A DNA stretch of 64,000 nucleotides from Paralvinella palmiformis (GCA_025642065.1 JAODUP010000462.1:217501-281500); one strand, 5' to 3'. Shown: positions 11,406-23,762, counted from the stretch's first letter. Notes: a model not told the origin generated them from the letters alone. Numbers and translations: made by a program.

Positions 11406-12912
11406 GCTTTTCGTACGCGACAAATATGTCACGCCCACAGGAAAGCGGCTACATGCAGGCTACGTACAAAAAGCGGAAGCACGTAAAAAACATACCATTT
11501 GATACCACAGCTCGCAACAAACAACACGTGCGTGTGGTTCAATGGTGACTTGCTACATACATATCATAAACTATTTTGACACCACAGTTTACATTCAACA
11601 GTAATTTTCTGTGGTCCAAAAGAAACCTGTATATAAAGCATTTCGACACCTCAGATGCTGACCTCAGCTTTATTCTGGGTTCGAATAACTGAATAAATCC
11701 TACCTATATGAACCATGTATCAATACACGTCCGACTGGTCTGGCGTCGAAGTTCTTCTCTAACCTAAGTGAAAATTCAAGCCCTATATATAGCCTCAGCG
11801 TGTTAACAACATTACAGTTTGTTCATAACAAAGAGAATGTACACTAACACAGTATGGACTCACTAAAGCGATTAAACTAAAATAAAAACAAAGTAGCAAT
11901 ACCGCACAATGGATTATTACTGGACTAGAACGAAATATCGTCTCAAACCTGAGTAAATACTACGATTTACTCGAACATAACAGCTAACCCTCATACGTTT
12001 CCGTTCATCACTAAGGGAACGTTCATTCACGCTTAATTTAGCGTCCCTAAGTATATGCAGTTAGGTGTGGTGGGATCTAAATTAAAGCGCCTATCCACTT
12101 GATCTATTTGACCCATGGTCGAGAACAGCGGATTTCAGGCAGATCTCCGATACTGCGAATGACACGTCGGGATTATAATAGCTATACATTTAACAAATTT
12201 CCTATATCAGTGTAATCTAATTACTCATAATATGGGAAAAAACTCTGTCCGCAGCTTAATACCCATGGAGATGCCTGCCGGAGTAACAAACGACTCCAGG
12301 AGTATAAATCCATCAAGCAGCATTGTATGAATTAATAGGTCGTTTCGCCAGACCACATAAGAGGACAACAATATAGATTCTACATTATACATAACAAAGC
12401 TAATAAACTCAAACATGTTGTAATAACGACATAACTTTCTTACATTGGTGTAATAAGGAATCTTGGGGTGTTAGAGAATCCGGTATAATTTCTGATAACA
12501 GCAACTGGGAAGGTAGAATGGACCAATGTAAACACGTATCCTCTGGCGTGATAGGAAACGAAGGCAGAGAGATTAAAGGAAAGTACTGCAAGCTCGACTG
12601 GGCGATACTTGGAACGTGGCAGGTAAAATTTCATCAACAAAATGGTACTTTGCCATGAAATGTGTTTGTTACAATTAAGTTGTTTCGTTCCAATTTTGAA
12701 TACACTGAAATAGAGAAACTTTCTACAGTAGGAGAAATGGCGGCATCCCTTTTTCTTAATAAGATCAGCGGATTATTGATGAATCACATAGAAAATGACC
12801 GATTGTCAATTTGTTTCGTCCTTAAAAGATATCTAACACAATGTAGAGATAAAATATCCAACAGTATTTATGTGTTAATAAAAAAAATATTCTTCAAAAT
12901 CTATGCTAATCG
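11406..12912. other. Intergenic stretch without a recognised gene
   Basis: AT-rich sequence with only short frames on both strands and no domain I recognise. One plus frame at 12662-12952 runs into the SINE at 12913 and is therefore not a gene. Confidence 0.5.
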
Positions 12913-13105
12913 GGCGTTCCGATGGCACAGCGGTTACAGCGCTGTGCTGTAAACCTCCACGATGTGAGTTCGAATCCGGGTCAAACCTGTCTTTGTGGAA
13001 TTTGATTCCCTCGGAAGACGCCCCTTAGCCATTGTTCCAAAGGGGTGACCGGAGCCGAGGCGAAGCGACTCAACTGAGAATATATGTTACACAGCCATTA
13101 CTAAT
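12913..13105 (+). repeat. SINE-B, tRNA-derived
   Basis: A tRNA-like head (TGGCACAGCGGTTACAGCG as box A region, GTGAGTTCGAATCCGGG as box B) is followed by a non-tRNA body with GGAAGACGCCCCTTAGCC and GGGGTGACCGGAGCC. The head resembles a tRNA but lacks a proper acceptor-stem partner, and the body continues for over 100 bp, so it is a SINE rather than a tRNA gene. This family is distinct from SINE-A; I see one copy. Confidence 0.75.
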
Positions 13106-13657
13106 GGACTGCTTAGATCGTCTTCTAATGTATAACCTTTACCATTATAGCTGACGGCTGGTATAGGAACGTGTATTCCATTGTCTTGTTCAGAAGGTGA
13201 CGTTTTTGACATAGTTCGTCTTTTGGTTCATGGCCGTGCTATTGGTGAGTAAAGACCTGACCCAATTCTCTGTTTCTACCTTTTTTTTGGTTGTCACGTG
13301 GTGTTTCTGCTAAGGGACTATATAGGCTATGTCAAGGTTATGTTATCAGCAATGTTCGTCCTGTTTCAGATTTAGTTAGCTGGCCTCAAGCATGTAGGGT
13401 ATATAGAATCCCCCCCAAAAAAAAAAACCCACAGAAGTTGGTCAGTTTTTTTAATTAATATTTAGTGAAACATAATGCTCCCTAAAATACATCAATGAGA
13501 CAAACCACTACAGATGACACCCTGATCCTAGTACGGTAGGTACTAGGCCCCAGTACATAGCTCTATGCCTATACTAAAGGTCTCCTGAATATTTCTACTC
13601 ACAACCTTTTTTTTAAATAGTATTTTAATAAACAACAAAATAGTGAGACTGTAAATA

Positions 13658-13660
<3 letters not shown>

Positions 13661-13706
<46 letters not shown>

Positions 13707-14325
13707 AGAATCCATTAATCCGGACATCGTTTATCCGACAAATCCACCATCCGACATATTATTGACTGTGACGGATTTAGCTCCATTATAAACGACTCTT
13801 TAATTCGACAAAATCGTGTTCCGTGTTCCGACTCCGACACTTCATTTCGCCAACAGAATGTGACATTTCAATGTAAAATGAACTCAATAATCCGGCAACA
13901 CGAAAAAAAATTCAAATATTTCCGCTGGTTCAGTCATGTTGTCAGTAATGGTTAATTAACCGCCCACCCGCGATAATTGCTATATCGTAACCAATTATAA
14001 TCGCCCTTGATCATACACACCGACACACGATGCTAATCATTCATGGCTAATTATAAACACAAATGTGTGATCTTTCCTATGAGCAGATCATGAGTTAATC
14101 TGATGGACTAAGTGATACGAGTATTTCTTTATAGTGTCTGCAACTAACAAACATCAAAATGATCAATGGATTCCAACGCATTCTGTATCTTAAATACGGA
14201 GGTATATCTTTATGATTTAAAAATGTGTGACACACATTAACGGTATGTCACGGACTCGATATTCCGACATTCTTGTTTATCCGACTTATTGTCATATGAC
14301 AAACCTTGTCAGATTAACGGATTCT

Positions 14326-14389
<64 letters not shown>
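13661..14389. mobile_element. TA-flanked MITE 1 (TIR AGTCAGAATCC), inside a (TA)n tract
   Basis: An element at about 13702-14330 begins TAGTCAGAATCCATTAATCC and ends GGATTCTGACTA, giving terminal inverted repeats of about 25 bp with few mismatches. TA lies at both ends, and (TA)n tracts continue on both sides (13661-13701 and 14331-14389), so the element appears to have inserted in a TA microsatellite. Internal ATCCGACA motifs recur. A shorter relative lies at 27974-28150. The TA target and TIR style fit the Tc1/mariner superfamily (Tigger/pogo-like); no transposase is visible. Confidence 0.8.
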
Positions 14390-14391
<2 letters not shown>

Positions 14392-14636
14392 ATAAATACA
14401 TATGTACATGTATCGCTACGGACCAGAGAGGAGTGTCTTTAACCATTGTAGCCTTAGGGCGCTCGTAACAGTGCCTCAGTAAAAAAAGAATTGACGGGCT
14501 CCTATGCTTCAGCCTTGTCAATCTTATGGATAATACGGCCCTACTGTTCAGAAGGGTTTTATAACAGACATATCTACCTGTAATTCAAAGATTATGAATT
14601 CATATACTATTTCTGGTTCATTATTTACCTTTATAG

Positions 14637-14888
14637 GTACTAAACTTATTGTTTATATGTAATGTTTATACGTTCTAGACTTAATGTTTATACGTCCTAT
14701 TCTTGTTGTTTACACGTACTAGACTTATTGTTTACACGCACTAGACTTAATGTTATACGTACTAAACTTAATGTTTATACGTCCTAGATTTATTGTTTAT
14801 ACGTACTAAACTTAATGTGTATACATACAAGACTTATCGTTTACACGTACTAGACTTAATGTTTATACGTACTAGACTTATTGTTGGA
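14637..14888 (+). repeat. Minisatellite of about 23 bp units
   Basis: About eleven imperfect units of the pattern ACGTACTAGACTTAATGTTT (with TTATTG/TTAATG and TAC/CAC variants) in tandem. Units are 22-25 bp and diverged, so the array is not recent. It has no coding potential. Confidence 0.85.
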
Positions 14889-15137
14889 TTTGTACACAGT
14901 CAGATGAACGTTTATTGATTTTGAATAGTTGTTAGAAGATATGCAAATGTGAATTTAAAAAATTACGATTAATACATAAGCTGCATTGATTAAAAACACG
15001 TGACTTATTGTCGTTAAAGAAATTCCGCCAGGTTTTACGGGTTTGACGGCAAACGAAACCGAAACGCGCTGCGCTGTCATACCGCCAATGAAGAACGATC
15101 CAGGTGCCATAGTAGCAATGTAGGTGTCATCAATATA

Positions 15138-15218
15138 GATAAGTTAATTATTGTAGATAAGTTAAATATTGTGGATAGGTTAAATATTGTAGATAGGTTA
15201 AATATTGTAGATAGGTTT
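15138..15218 (+). repeat. Short tandem array of 20 bp units
   Basis: Four consecutive units of GATAGGTTAAATATTGTA type. Small, near-perfect in the last two units; probably replication slippage. Confidence 0.85.
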
Positions 15219-16051
15219 GTCAACAAGATACCATTATACCATTGACTTGAAAGAAAACTAGACCGAGCAGTCAGTGATGTTTGAATAGGTCAGTGGGTCG
15301 CCATCACCAAACAGCTCTGACTTCCGGTAGTGGCAAAAAGCAACGTTAAAGTGACTGCGCTTCGAGTTTTGAACATATGAATACGGACATTTATTGTGAT
15401 GTGTGCATTATAATTTTGTGTGTGCAGAGAATCTATGTTACTCATTTCCTATTATATGCCATGAAATATGATGAAATATGTAAATGTCGTTTTATGCAAG
15501 TCCACAGATCTAGTTTAGCTGGGATTAAATGCCAGAGATAGGCCGGGGGTTGTCGAGTAGGCTAAATATAATAATATAGTTAGGTTTAATTTCCCATCCA
15601 AAAAACCCGCTTTAACAGCTAATTTAAATGTGTTCTTTATACTTACCGATGAAAAGATATTCCTTTTGTATTACTTCCAAGCCCATGGCTTATACAACCA
15701 TCGATACAACAATAAGTCACCATGTTTATAAACCTGATTTTAGCAATTTGCGTTCCTTTTTTGCCCCAACCGGAAGTTGGGACCCTTTTGCCATCAAATC
15801 GGCGGTCGTGTTCGGTCTAGTTTCTTTCAGGTCAATGGATTATACCATTTGATGATTATAAATTTGTCGAGTGTTGAAAAGAAAAATATATCAGAAACAC
15901 AGAAACGTAAATAACGTGAAGAAATAAATGGACGGGTAATCAACATCACCCTTTCAGTTGAGATAATATGCTAACTAAAGTATAAAGGAACTTATATTCC
16001 TGTAATATTTTTGTCTAACGTACACAAGAGACAGCCCTCAAACATAAACAT

Positions 16052-16117
16052 TGGCCCATTTAGCCTACAATGTGCACAAAAGTGGCCGTAAAACACCAAT
16101 TATCATCATCATCATCA
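16052..16117 (+). repeat. SINE-A 3' fragment
   Basis: Only the last 65 bp of the SINE-A consensus (GGCCCATTTAGCCTAC to the ATCATCATC tail) are present, about 60 bp upstream of the first recognised NRF-6-like exon. 5' truncation is typical of retroposed copies. Confidence 0.8.
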
Positions 16118-16179
16118 ATACAATTCCGGTTTAAGCTCGATCTACTATATACGTGATAGTTTTAGCTTTTATTTTTCAG

Positions 16180-18293
16180 AACGATCCTGTGTTTTTTTGT
16201 CCTGATCGGTGTTCTAGCGTCGGGATATGATATATTTCTGGATCAGCGTCGTTCTATGCCGGGTTCTGCCGGCGTTTCGGATCTGAGTAACGTCAGAGCT
16301 AATGACAACAAGGAGAAGATGACTACAGACGATAATCAACTTATCTACGAGATGACTAACACTAACTCTAACGACGAACAAACGGAAGATGTCACCATAA
16401 GGTAAGTTATTAATTTCTTACAATTAAAATTATTTATTTATAATGCTGTTTGGAGAGAGAGGTTTGGATGAATTTTTAAGCGAATTAGTTCCGTATTTTA
16501 GCTAACCTCGTCTCGAATAAAATGGCGCATTACGGGAAACTCCGACGTCGTACGGAGAGGATTTGTTACGAGTAACATAACTTTACAATAATGCTGTACA
16601 ACTTGCATGATTACCTCGTTCCAGTTCCATGCTCACAACAATTTCATTTATGAAGAAGATTAAGAAACACAACAACAAGCCATCGTCTGCCATGTTCGGG
16701 ATGTATTACTTCCATCGGTTCTGGAGGTCAGTGTATTATTGTTTTATAAATATTATACAGTTATCTATTTGTTTTATTTCCTTACTTAATTGTTCCTATA
16801 ATGTGCAGTGCGCTCCGGCGGTCTAGTGGTTAAGTACCTCGCACTTTGTGCCAAGGGTCACAGGTTCTATCCCATCAAGAGGTCGAAACTTTTCCAGATA
16901 TTTATTTATCGGTTCATAGCATTGTGGGTGGTTGAACAACGTTAAATGGCGCTGCAGTCTTCACTGAATTTATTATTATAAAGGGGGGCGTTAAAGACCC
17001 CCCCCTAAGGACATAATATACTCTGGCAGTGACCACCCTCGGAGTATTTTGGCTCCATCTTTCCGTACTGCTCCTCTGTGAGTGGTCGGGGAGGTGTTAT
17101 GAAGAAACACTCAATAAAAGGGACCACATTGAAAATATGTGCTCGCACTTTCGGGTGCTATCCCTGTTTCATGATCATAGATCATGAAACGAAAGAAAAT
17201 CAATCAATCAATTCGAGTCGAATAAACACTGGAATCCTATGCCTAGATATAGAATGTGGATGTGCGTGTTTAAAACAAAAAGCAGACCCATTTCAGTATA
17301 TCTTCTATTCCAGACTGACACCTGTCTATATGCTAATCTTGATGTTTTACGGGACCATGTTTTCTCACCTTGGTACTGGGCCAGCCTATCCTTCACCGAG
17401 TTTCGATGCTGACACGTGTCGAACCGTTTGGTGGAAACATCTTATCTACCTTAACAACATCATCAAGCCTCAGGAACTGGTTAGTTGTTAGCTGTTTATT
17501 TGAGAACAGTTGGTACGCTTACGTCTAATAATAATAACCATACGGTTGTGTTTAAAATGTAGAAGGAAAAAAAACGATCACAAAAATTGTCTTTTGAGGA
17601 TGCGTCAGGAGATAAACTTTACAATGTGAGATGTTTAACCTTGTTTGTTTATGGCCATTGTTGTTTATATGGTGGACTAAATGCATCGGTAGAGATTAGT
17701 GATGTGAAATGAACAAAGGGATCATTGTATATCGCAAAACCTATATAAACAATACGTAAAAAGGCCCATGCGTCAATGTGAGTTGAACAAATTTCATTTC
17801 GTATAAGCTTTATTCTTGTGTTGTTGTTATTAAGTACGGTTAACATATTATAACACTCGAGCGTCTCCTGTCTTTTCCTCCATTTTATTTAATGCCAGAA
17901 TGAGGCTGCACAATGCCGGGGGGGGGGGTTTAATTCATCAAGTCAGGGATCGACAAACATCATCATCTATTGTCACACTTTACGACATTTTCGTATATTT
18001 GATCAATTACTGGCAGCTCTGTAATTATACACACCTGGAGACACCTCCCGATTGTGATCTTTATCGGAGCATGGCTAACACGATGACACACTTCCCAGAA
18101 TGACCCGATGCAATTTTATCTCAAATTTGAAGGAATCTCTTTTAAAAGCTCATTTATCTAATCAGATACTTTATATCTCCTTACCTCCCAGTATATGTAA
18201 CGTCAGTAATTAGAATTGATTTTACTGTTCTATAAAACATATAATGTCTGGAAGGATATTTTTATCGGTTGAATACTGAATGACACCTATAGC

Positions 18294-18340
<47 letters not shown>

Positions 18341-20204
18341 TTATTATATTACAGTGCATGGGATGGACCTGGTATTTGGCTTGTGATTTTCAGTTCTACG
18401 TGGCGGCGCCGCTTTTCTTGTCTCTGTTATCATGGTATAGTGATAATGATGATAATGATGATGATGATGATGATGATGATGAGAAAAAATGTCCTACAAT
18501 CGCATAATATTATATAACACGATATTAGACATAAATCTTGATATTGGTTTAGTTCGTATTTGGCCAAAACAAGTAAGCTTATTACTGGATCAGTCTATAT
18601 ACCGTCTTGTCTCTCTTTAATTCCATATAACAATCGCACTTCAATGGATTGCTGCTAACGGGATGCCTAAAGCTGGAATTGTTATGACGTCATTAGGTCT
18701 CTGCCAGGTTAATTAATGAGGTGTGATATTACAGGTGTAAGTTAACTCGATCTGCGGTTGACACATCATAGCGGGGGGGGGGGTACTCGTATTGGTATTA
18801 GAGATTTTGTATTACTGGCATGCCATTTGTCTTTGGTAAGTTTACTCTGTCTGCGGTTGACACATCATAGCGGGGGGGGGGGGGGGGGCTTACTAGCATC
18901 GGTATTAGAGATTTTATATTACTGGCATGCCATTTGGTATCATACGCGACTTTGAGGATAGATAAAGTAAATTCCATCGCAATCCAAACGAATCCAAAGA
19001 CGCAGCGAAACTTTATTGTGCGCGCGTGCACACACGCACACACACACACACATCATACAGTTGGTAAAAGTTATCGAAGCTAGAATATTAGGGGTACATC
19101 ATACCATTTCATTGAGAGTGGAATGTGCAAGATTAATTTCTTTTTGGTAATTAATACTATTCTCATGGCGTAGTTGATATGGTGCACACTCTATTACAGA
19201 CATCTAGTTAGTGATAATCTATCAATATAATAATAACTCTGATCGTATCATTTCCTAGAGGAGTAGCCCTTCGATTGTATGTCCCAGATATAATAATAAT
19301 AATAATAATCCTTTTTTGTTGCCATGTTCAACATGGTTTTGGCCACTTGTTCCTATTGTGAATGTGCAATGATATGAAAGACTGTCGGTGATTGTGCTTT
19401 CTTTGGTGCAAGTTCAAAATTAGACTTTAGAAAGATTAATTAACGGAGGTCTTTATATAAGTGTAAATTGGTTCAATTAATAGTGAAATCCAGAACTTTT
19501 TAGAACCTTCTAGAACCTGTCAAAAATAGCCTTGCACAATCTGTAGCTTTAGCGACAATAATGCAAATCTGTACGAGTTGAATCTTGTTACGACAGTCCC
19601 GCCTCAGTGGTTCGTTTATTTAATGCAGTCTTGTTTGGTGCTTGTGCTTGAGTTTTCGGGGAGAATCCTCAGGCTGTCGCTTAATCAGCACAGCCTCTAT
19701 GTTGGAGTGGTTGAGAAACCTTCTCCCCCACCACTCACAGGGGAGCAGTACGGAAAGATGGAGCCGAAATACCCTGAGGGTGGTCACTGCTAGAGTGTTT
19801 TACGTCCTCACGGGATCTTTAACGTCCCCTTTATTTTTAATAATTCAATGGAGACGGCAGTACCATTTAACGTGGTCAGCCACCCACGATGTAGTGAGCC
19901 GAGAAATTAATCTCTGAAAAAGTGTCGATCTCTTGCTGGCATCGAATCTATGACCCTTGGCACCAAGTGCCGGGTGCTTAACCGCTAGGCCACCGGAGCT
20001 CACTCTTGTTTGGTAATTTTGACACCATTTTATCCCCCTACTACGTCAGATGACCCCGAATGTCAAATTCAATGTGCAGATGAGAATCGGCATAAAATTA
20101 CCCCTCATACTGAACCTCTTTGAACAATTACAGTATACCCCATGTTTAGTTGCACCGAGAGGAGACAAACAAACAGACAAACATTCACGAATATTCATGT
20201 ATTA

Positions 20205-20258
<54 letters not shown>

Positions 20259-21688
20259 ACATATTTTTGGTTATTGATCTTTGTCTATTAAATCCTCTAA
20301 TTGTTTAGACATTTGATCGTTTTTTTTTCCACAACATCCCATAACAGACATGTGCGAAAAGACACCGATTCCTTTTTTCAAATATATCTGGCTCCGTGGA
20401 CTAGATGCGGTCTTTACTTCATTGGGATAATACTCGGCTATATTCTGATTAGATGCGACTTTAAAGCTAAGTTAAACAAGGTAAGATAACGCTAAATCAT
20501 AATGATAAAAATATGATAATTTGTATATCATTGCTAATGTGCTAATTAAGTCATGATGATTAAGATTAAACTGCGTAGAGACGGAAATGCTGGGGAGGTG
20601 ATATCTCGTAATGATCACTTTAGTACGTTGCGCGCGTGCGCGCACGCACGCCACACGCACGCACACACGCACACACTATCATAGTCAAAAGTTGAGCGCA
20701 TCACCGATATATTTGGACATATTAACATTATGTTTACAGATTTATATTTAGTATTTTCACTGGTCTAACTGGTAGCGCGGTTGGCCACATAGCTATAGTA
20801 CCTGGGTTCAAACCCCCGGCCGGGCTATGTCAGAAGGGTATTTCAACTTTCACTTCGCTTCATTACATTTGGACTACCATGTGCACAAACATTTACTTAC
20901 CTATCATATTAATGTTATAAAATGTATGTTATAATGTTACTACTACCGCATGAGTTCGAATGTCGCCGTTAGCATATCTGAAGGGTGTTTCATCCTTGAC
21001 TTCAATTCATTACCCTTGGAGGTCGATCGGTCCATTTAGCCTACCATTTGCATAAACGTGGCCATAAAACAGCAATATTTAGATTTAGTATTTTTGCGTA
21101 GTTTAAAAAAAAGACATGTTCAAATACAGGTGCCTAATTAAATATGTTAAAAGACAATTAAAATACTTACAACATAATAGTTAAGTAATACATATAGAGA
21201 AACATTTATAATTTAAAAAAAAATCAACATTTCGTCAACAACAACAACAACAACAGCGGGTACGTGTCCGTGTCATATGATGATGATGATAATAATAATA
21301 ATAAAATTTGTATAAACAGGTAGCAGTAATATTCGGATGGCTGATAGGTATATCTGGAATTTTCCTAGCAATTTACCTTCTTCATTTCTCCGGAGATTGG
21401 TCAGTGACAGTAAAAGTGGCCTTTCTCTCCATTCAGCGGCCAATATTTGCCGCTGGCGTCGCCTGGATCATATTTGCTTGTTGTACAGGTAATGGAGGTA
21501 AGAGTGAGAGATGACGAGAGGTAAAAGTTACAGATCTCTAAATCGTTTCCTTTTGTTCTTCTTGTGTATGATTGGTTTATGTTCATTTTGTATATCTATA
21601 CACTTCGATAATTATCAGCTACAATAGCAAATATACAAGAATGAGGGACAGTGTCAGCCTTTCCTCTAACAAGAGCAAGTGAAGTGTA

Positions 21689-21726
<38 letters not shown>

Positions 21727-22878
21727 AAGGAAAGTTTTCAATGGTTTTCAATTAATTTTGCCTAAATTAAAGTCAATTGATTAAATACATCATTATGAAT
21801 GTTTCAATATGGTTATCGTTCTCTCTTTAACAATATTATGTGTATTAAATGTGTTTTCAAAAGCTGTCACCCATCACTGTTACGAGAATTAAACATTTTC
21901 CTTTCGGAATATTCTTAAATAACATTCTGTATGTCTATTTGGAAAAACCACGAACACTCACAAAACCGTCTTATCATACCAACAAATCTAAATTTTAACA
22001 GTAACCAAACAACATATAAGTGGAAATGCCACAAACGTGCGAAATACAAAATTATCACACCAATAATCTGAACTTTAAATAAGAATGGCGACAGGTGTAA
22101 GAAAAAATTGACAATATATATATATCTATATATTAGGGTTTCCATACTGAATTCATTTTGAAAGTCCGCGATTTTCCAGAACATGAAATGGCAAGCCATG
22201 GAAGGGGTTCGCGAGCACGTCTCCTAAAAAGTTATGCAAATCATGCATAAAAATAACAGTTCAAAATAATTATATTTGATATTGTTATTTTTATTTATTT
22301 GGCAACCCCCTACATAATTTTATATTGAAATGCCAAGCATCATAAATACTATCGATCTATTGTCCGGATGTCACGGTGTAAGGCGGAATGCCCCCAGAAT
22401 ATTGTGTAAATTAGACAATCTGAGGCCCATCTAGAAATAATATAAAAATAACAGCTCAAAGTCATTGATCGGTCACATTTTTTATTTTGAATAACCAGAA
22501 GTGACAATTAAGGTGAAGAAAAATTGAACATCATGTTAAACTTGAAGAAAATATACGCAGTTATTGAGCTATAACCACAAACATGGTTAAAGCACACACA
22601 CTCTAGCTACCAAAATGATTCTGAATATATCTGGATTACATAATTCGCCTATTATATCACTTATTAAATGAGGATTAAGTTCCGTGTTTCGAAAATCATG
22701 TTTTAGGATGTATTGTCATAATCAGGCAACATGATCGATCTTAAGTCGTTTAACTTAATCATATATTACGTTGCCAAATAGTGTTTCAAAATAATTTCCC
22801 TGATTTTCCCCAAATTCCTTGATTTTTCCAGATGTTATTCTTCAATTTTCCATGTTCGTGAGAACCCTGATATGTGTT

Positions 22879-22916
<38 letters not shown>

Positions 22917-23507
22917 AATATCATTATGCCGAGATGTAACATCTCTGGCTTATATAATTATGTCCAGTTGTAACACCTCTGACCTATATCATTATGTTGA
23001 GTCGTAACATCTCTGTACAGGTGCTGTACCTGGACTATGAGTTTTGCCCAACCCTTGTACTAGGTGCGCCACTGAGCTCGATTGTTTTTGAGGATATTGG
23101 CACAATAGAAGTTTTGTAATAATTACTATTATTATTGGTAGTGGTTATTTTTAGGTGTCATAAACTCCGCCCTCTCCTGGGTAGGATGGGTACCTCTGGC
23201 GAAGCTGACTTATACAGGATACCTTATTCATTCCATCATTGTGTTCTATACGTATTACAGCAGTCCTATACAAGTTTATATATCAGACTGGAATGTGGTG
23301 ATTATCGGTACATCTGTGTACATATCAGTGCTCAGTGTGCGTGTATAAATATATATGTGTATTAACCAACCTATTTCCCGTCCGCAGATTTACTATTTTT
23401 TCGGTAATTTGGGACTGACGCTAGGAGCAAGTTTTGTGGTTACCAGTTTCCTGGAGCAGCCATTTCTACATCTAGAGAAGGTCATCTTTAGAAACAGAAA
23501 ATATTAA
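16180..23507 (+). CDS. NRF-6-like membrane acyltransferase (AT3 family), incomplete
   Basis: Predicted exons: 16180-16401, 16625-16726, 17314-17479, 18355-18434, 20348-20480, 21320-21497, 23155-23297 and 23388-23507 (TAA at 23505). Introns are GT-AG and phases agree except between exons 4 and 5. Family marks: CFFVLIGVLASGYD (first membrane span), MYYFHRFWRLTPVYML across exons 2-3, WWKHLIYLNN, CMGWTWYLACDFQFY, YLAPWTRCG...GYIL, CCTGNGGVINSALSW across exons 6-7, LAKLTYTGYLIH and a final LEQPFLHLEK. These are diagnostic of nose-resistant-to-fluoxetine (NRF-6) proteins, multi-pass acyltransferases implicated in lipid handling in nematodes. Missing: any upstream Cys-rich NRF domain exons, the core block with the conserved Gly-His between exons 1 and 2, and a segment between exons 4 and 5, where a direct join would create TGA. 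It may be a pseudogene, a deleted allele, or a misassembly. Confidence 0.8.
16810..17110 (+). repeat. SINE-C, tRNA-derived, copy 1
   Basis: Head GCTCCGGCGGTCTAGTGGTTAAG (box A-like) and GGTCACAGGTTCTATCCC (box B-like), then about 230 bp of body including GACCACCCTCGGAGTATTTT and CTTTCCGTACTGCTCC. The reverse complement recurs at 19690-20003. It lies in intron 2 of the NRF-6-like gene. Confidence 0.8.
18296..18348 (+). repeat. (ATT)n microsatellite at a splice acceptor
   Basis: A (TTA)n run of about 17 units forms the T/A-rich tract directly before the acceptor of NRF-6-like exon 4 (AG at 18353-18354). A (GAT)n run follows the donor of the same exon at about 18440-18482. Confidence 0.95.
18741..18940 (+). 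repeat. Tandem duplication with poly-G runs
   Basis: Two ~95 bp copies in tandem (about 18741-18830 and 18838-18935). Each has CTGCGGTTGACACATCATAGC, a poly-G of 12 or 17 residues, TTGGTATTAGAGATTTTxTA and TTACTGGCATGCCATTTG. Close similarity suggests a recent event; the G run differs in length. Confidence 0.9.
19690..20003 (-). repeat. SINE-C copy 2 (antisense)
   Basis: Reverse complement of the family at 16810-17110: GGTGGCCTAGCGGTTAAGC head, GGTCATAGATTCGATGCC box B-like, and a body with CCACCCTCAGGGTATTTCGG and TTTCCGTACTGCTCCCC. It lies between exons 4 and 5 of the NRF-6-like gene, inverted with respect to copy 1. Confidence 0.8.
20207..20258 (+). repeat. (TTA)n microsatellite
   Basis: About 17 perfect ATT units, about 90 bp upstream of NRF-6-like exon 5. 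Confidence 0.95.
20756..21078 (+). repeat. Two diverged SINE-A fragments
   Basis: The segment 20756-20895 has a SINE-A-like head (ACTGGTCTAACTGGTAGCG, GGGTTCAAACCC) and a shortened body with ACTTCGCTTCATTAC and CCATGTGCACAAAC. The segment 20938-21078 carries box B (GAGTTCGAAT) and the usual body to the GTGGCCATAAAACA tail. Both are in intron 5 of the NRF-6-like gene. Confidence 0.75.
22919..23018 (+). repeat. Three tandem units of about 34 bp
   Basis: Three diverged copies of TCATTATGxxGAGxxGTAACATCTCTGxCxTATA follow an (GT)n(TA)n tract, in intron 6 of the NRF-6-like gene. Confidence 0.8.
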
Positions 23508-23663
23508 TTGAGTGGGGATTTTTTAATATGGTGTAAAGATGTCAGTGCACACACACATTAATATATATTCCTATATTTTGGATCATTTCCCTTCCACTGT
23601 ATCATGGAAGCTGTATAAAAGATAATATCTTCTCTTAACAAAACAATACAAACATGCCTCTAT

Positions 23664-23707
<44 letters not shown>

Positions 23708-23762
23708 CTATAAACTTAAATATAAATTCATTAACAAATGAAGCAAAGTATATTTCAATGTA

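Noticed and set aside
12913..12985. tRNA gene at the SINE-B head
   Set aside because: Same reasoning: the tRNA-like head continues into a SINE body and the 3' acceptor strand does not pair.
14227..14521. Tyr-Ile repeat frames on both strands
   Set aside because: They arise from the (TA)n tract at the end of the MITE.
14637..14888. CRISPR-like array
   Set aside because: The units are contiguous diverged tandem repeats without unique spacers, in a eukaryotic genome.
22133..22872. Possible TIR element with AGGGTTTCC / GAGAACCCT ends
   Set aside because: Only seven or eight end bases agree and no target duplication is visible; too weak to list as an element.
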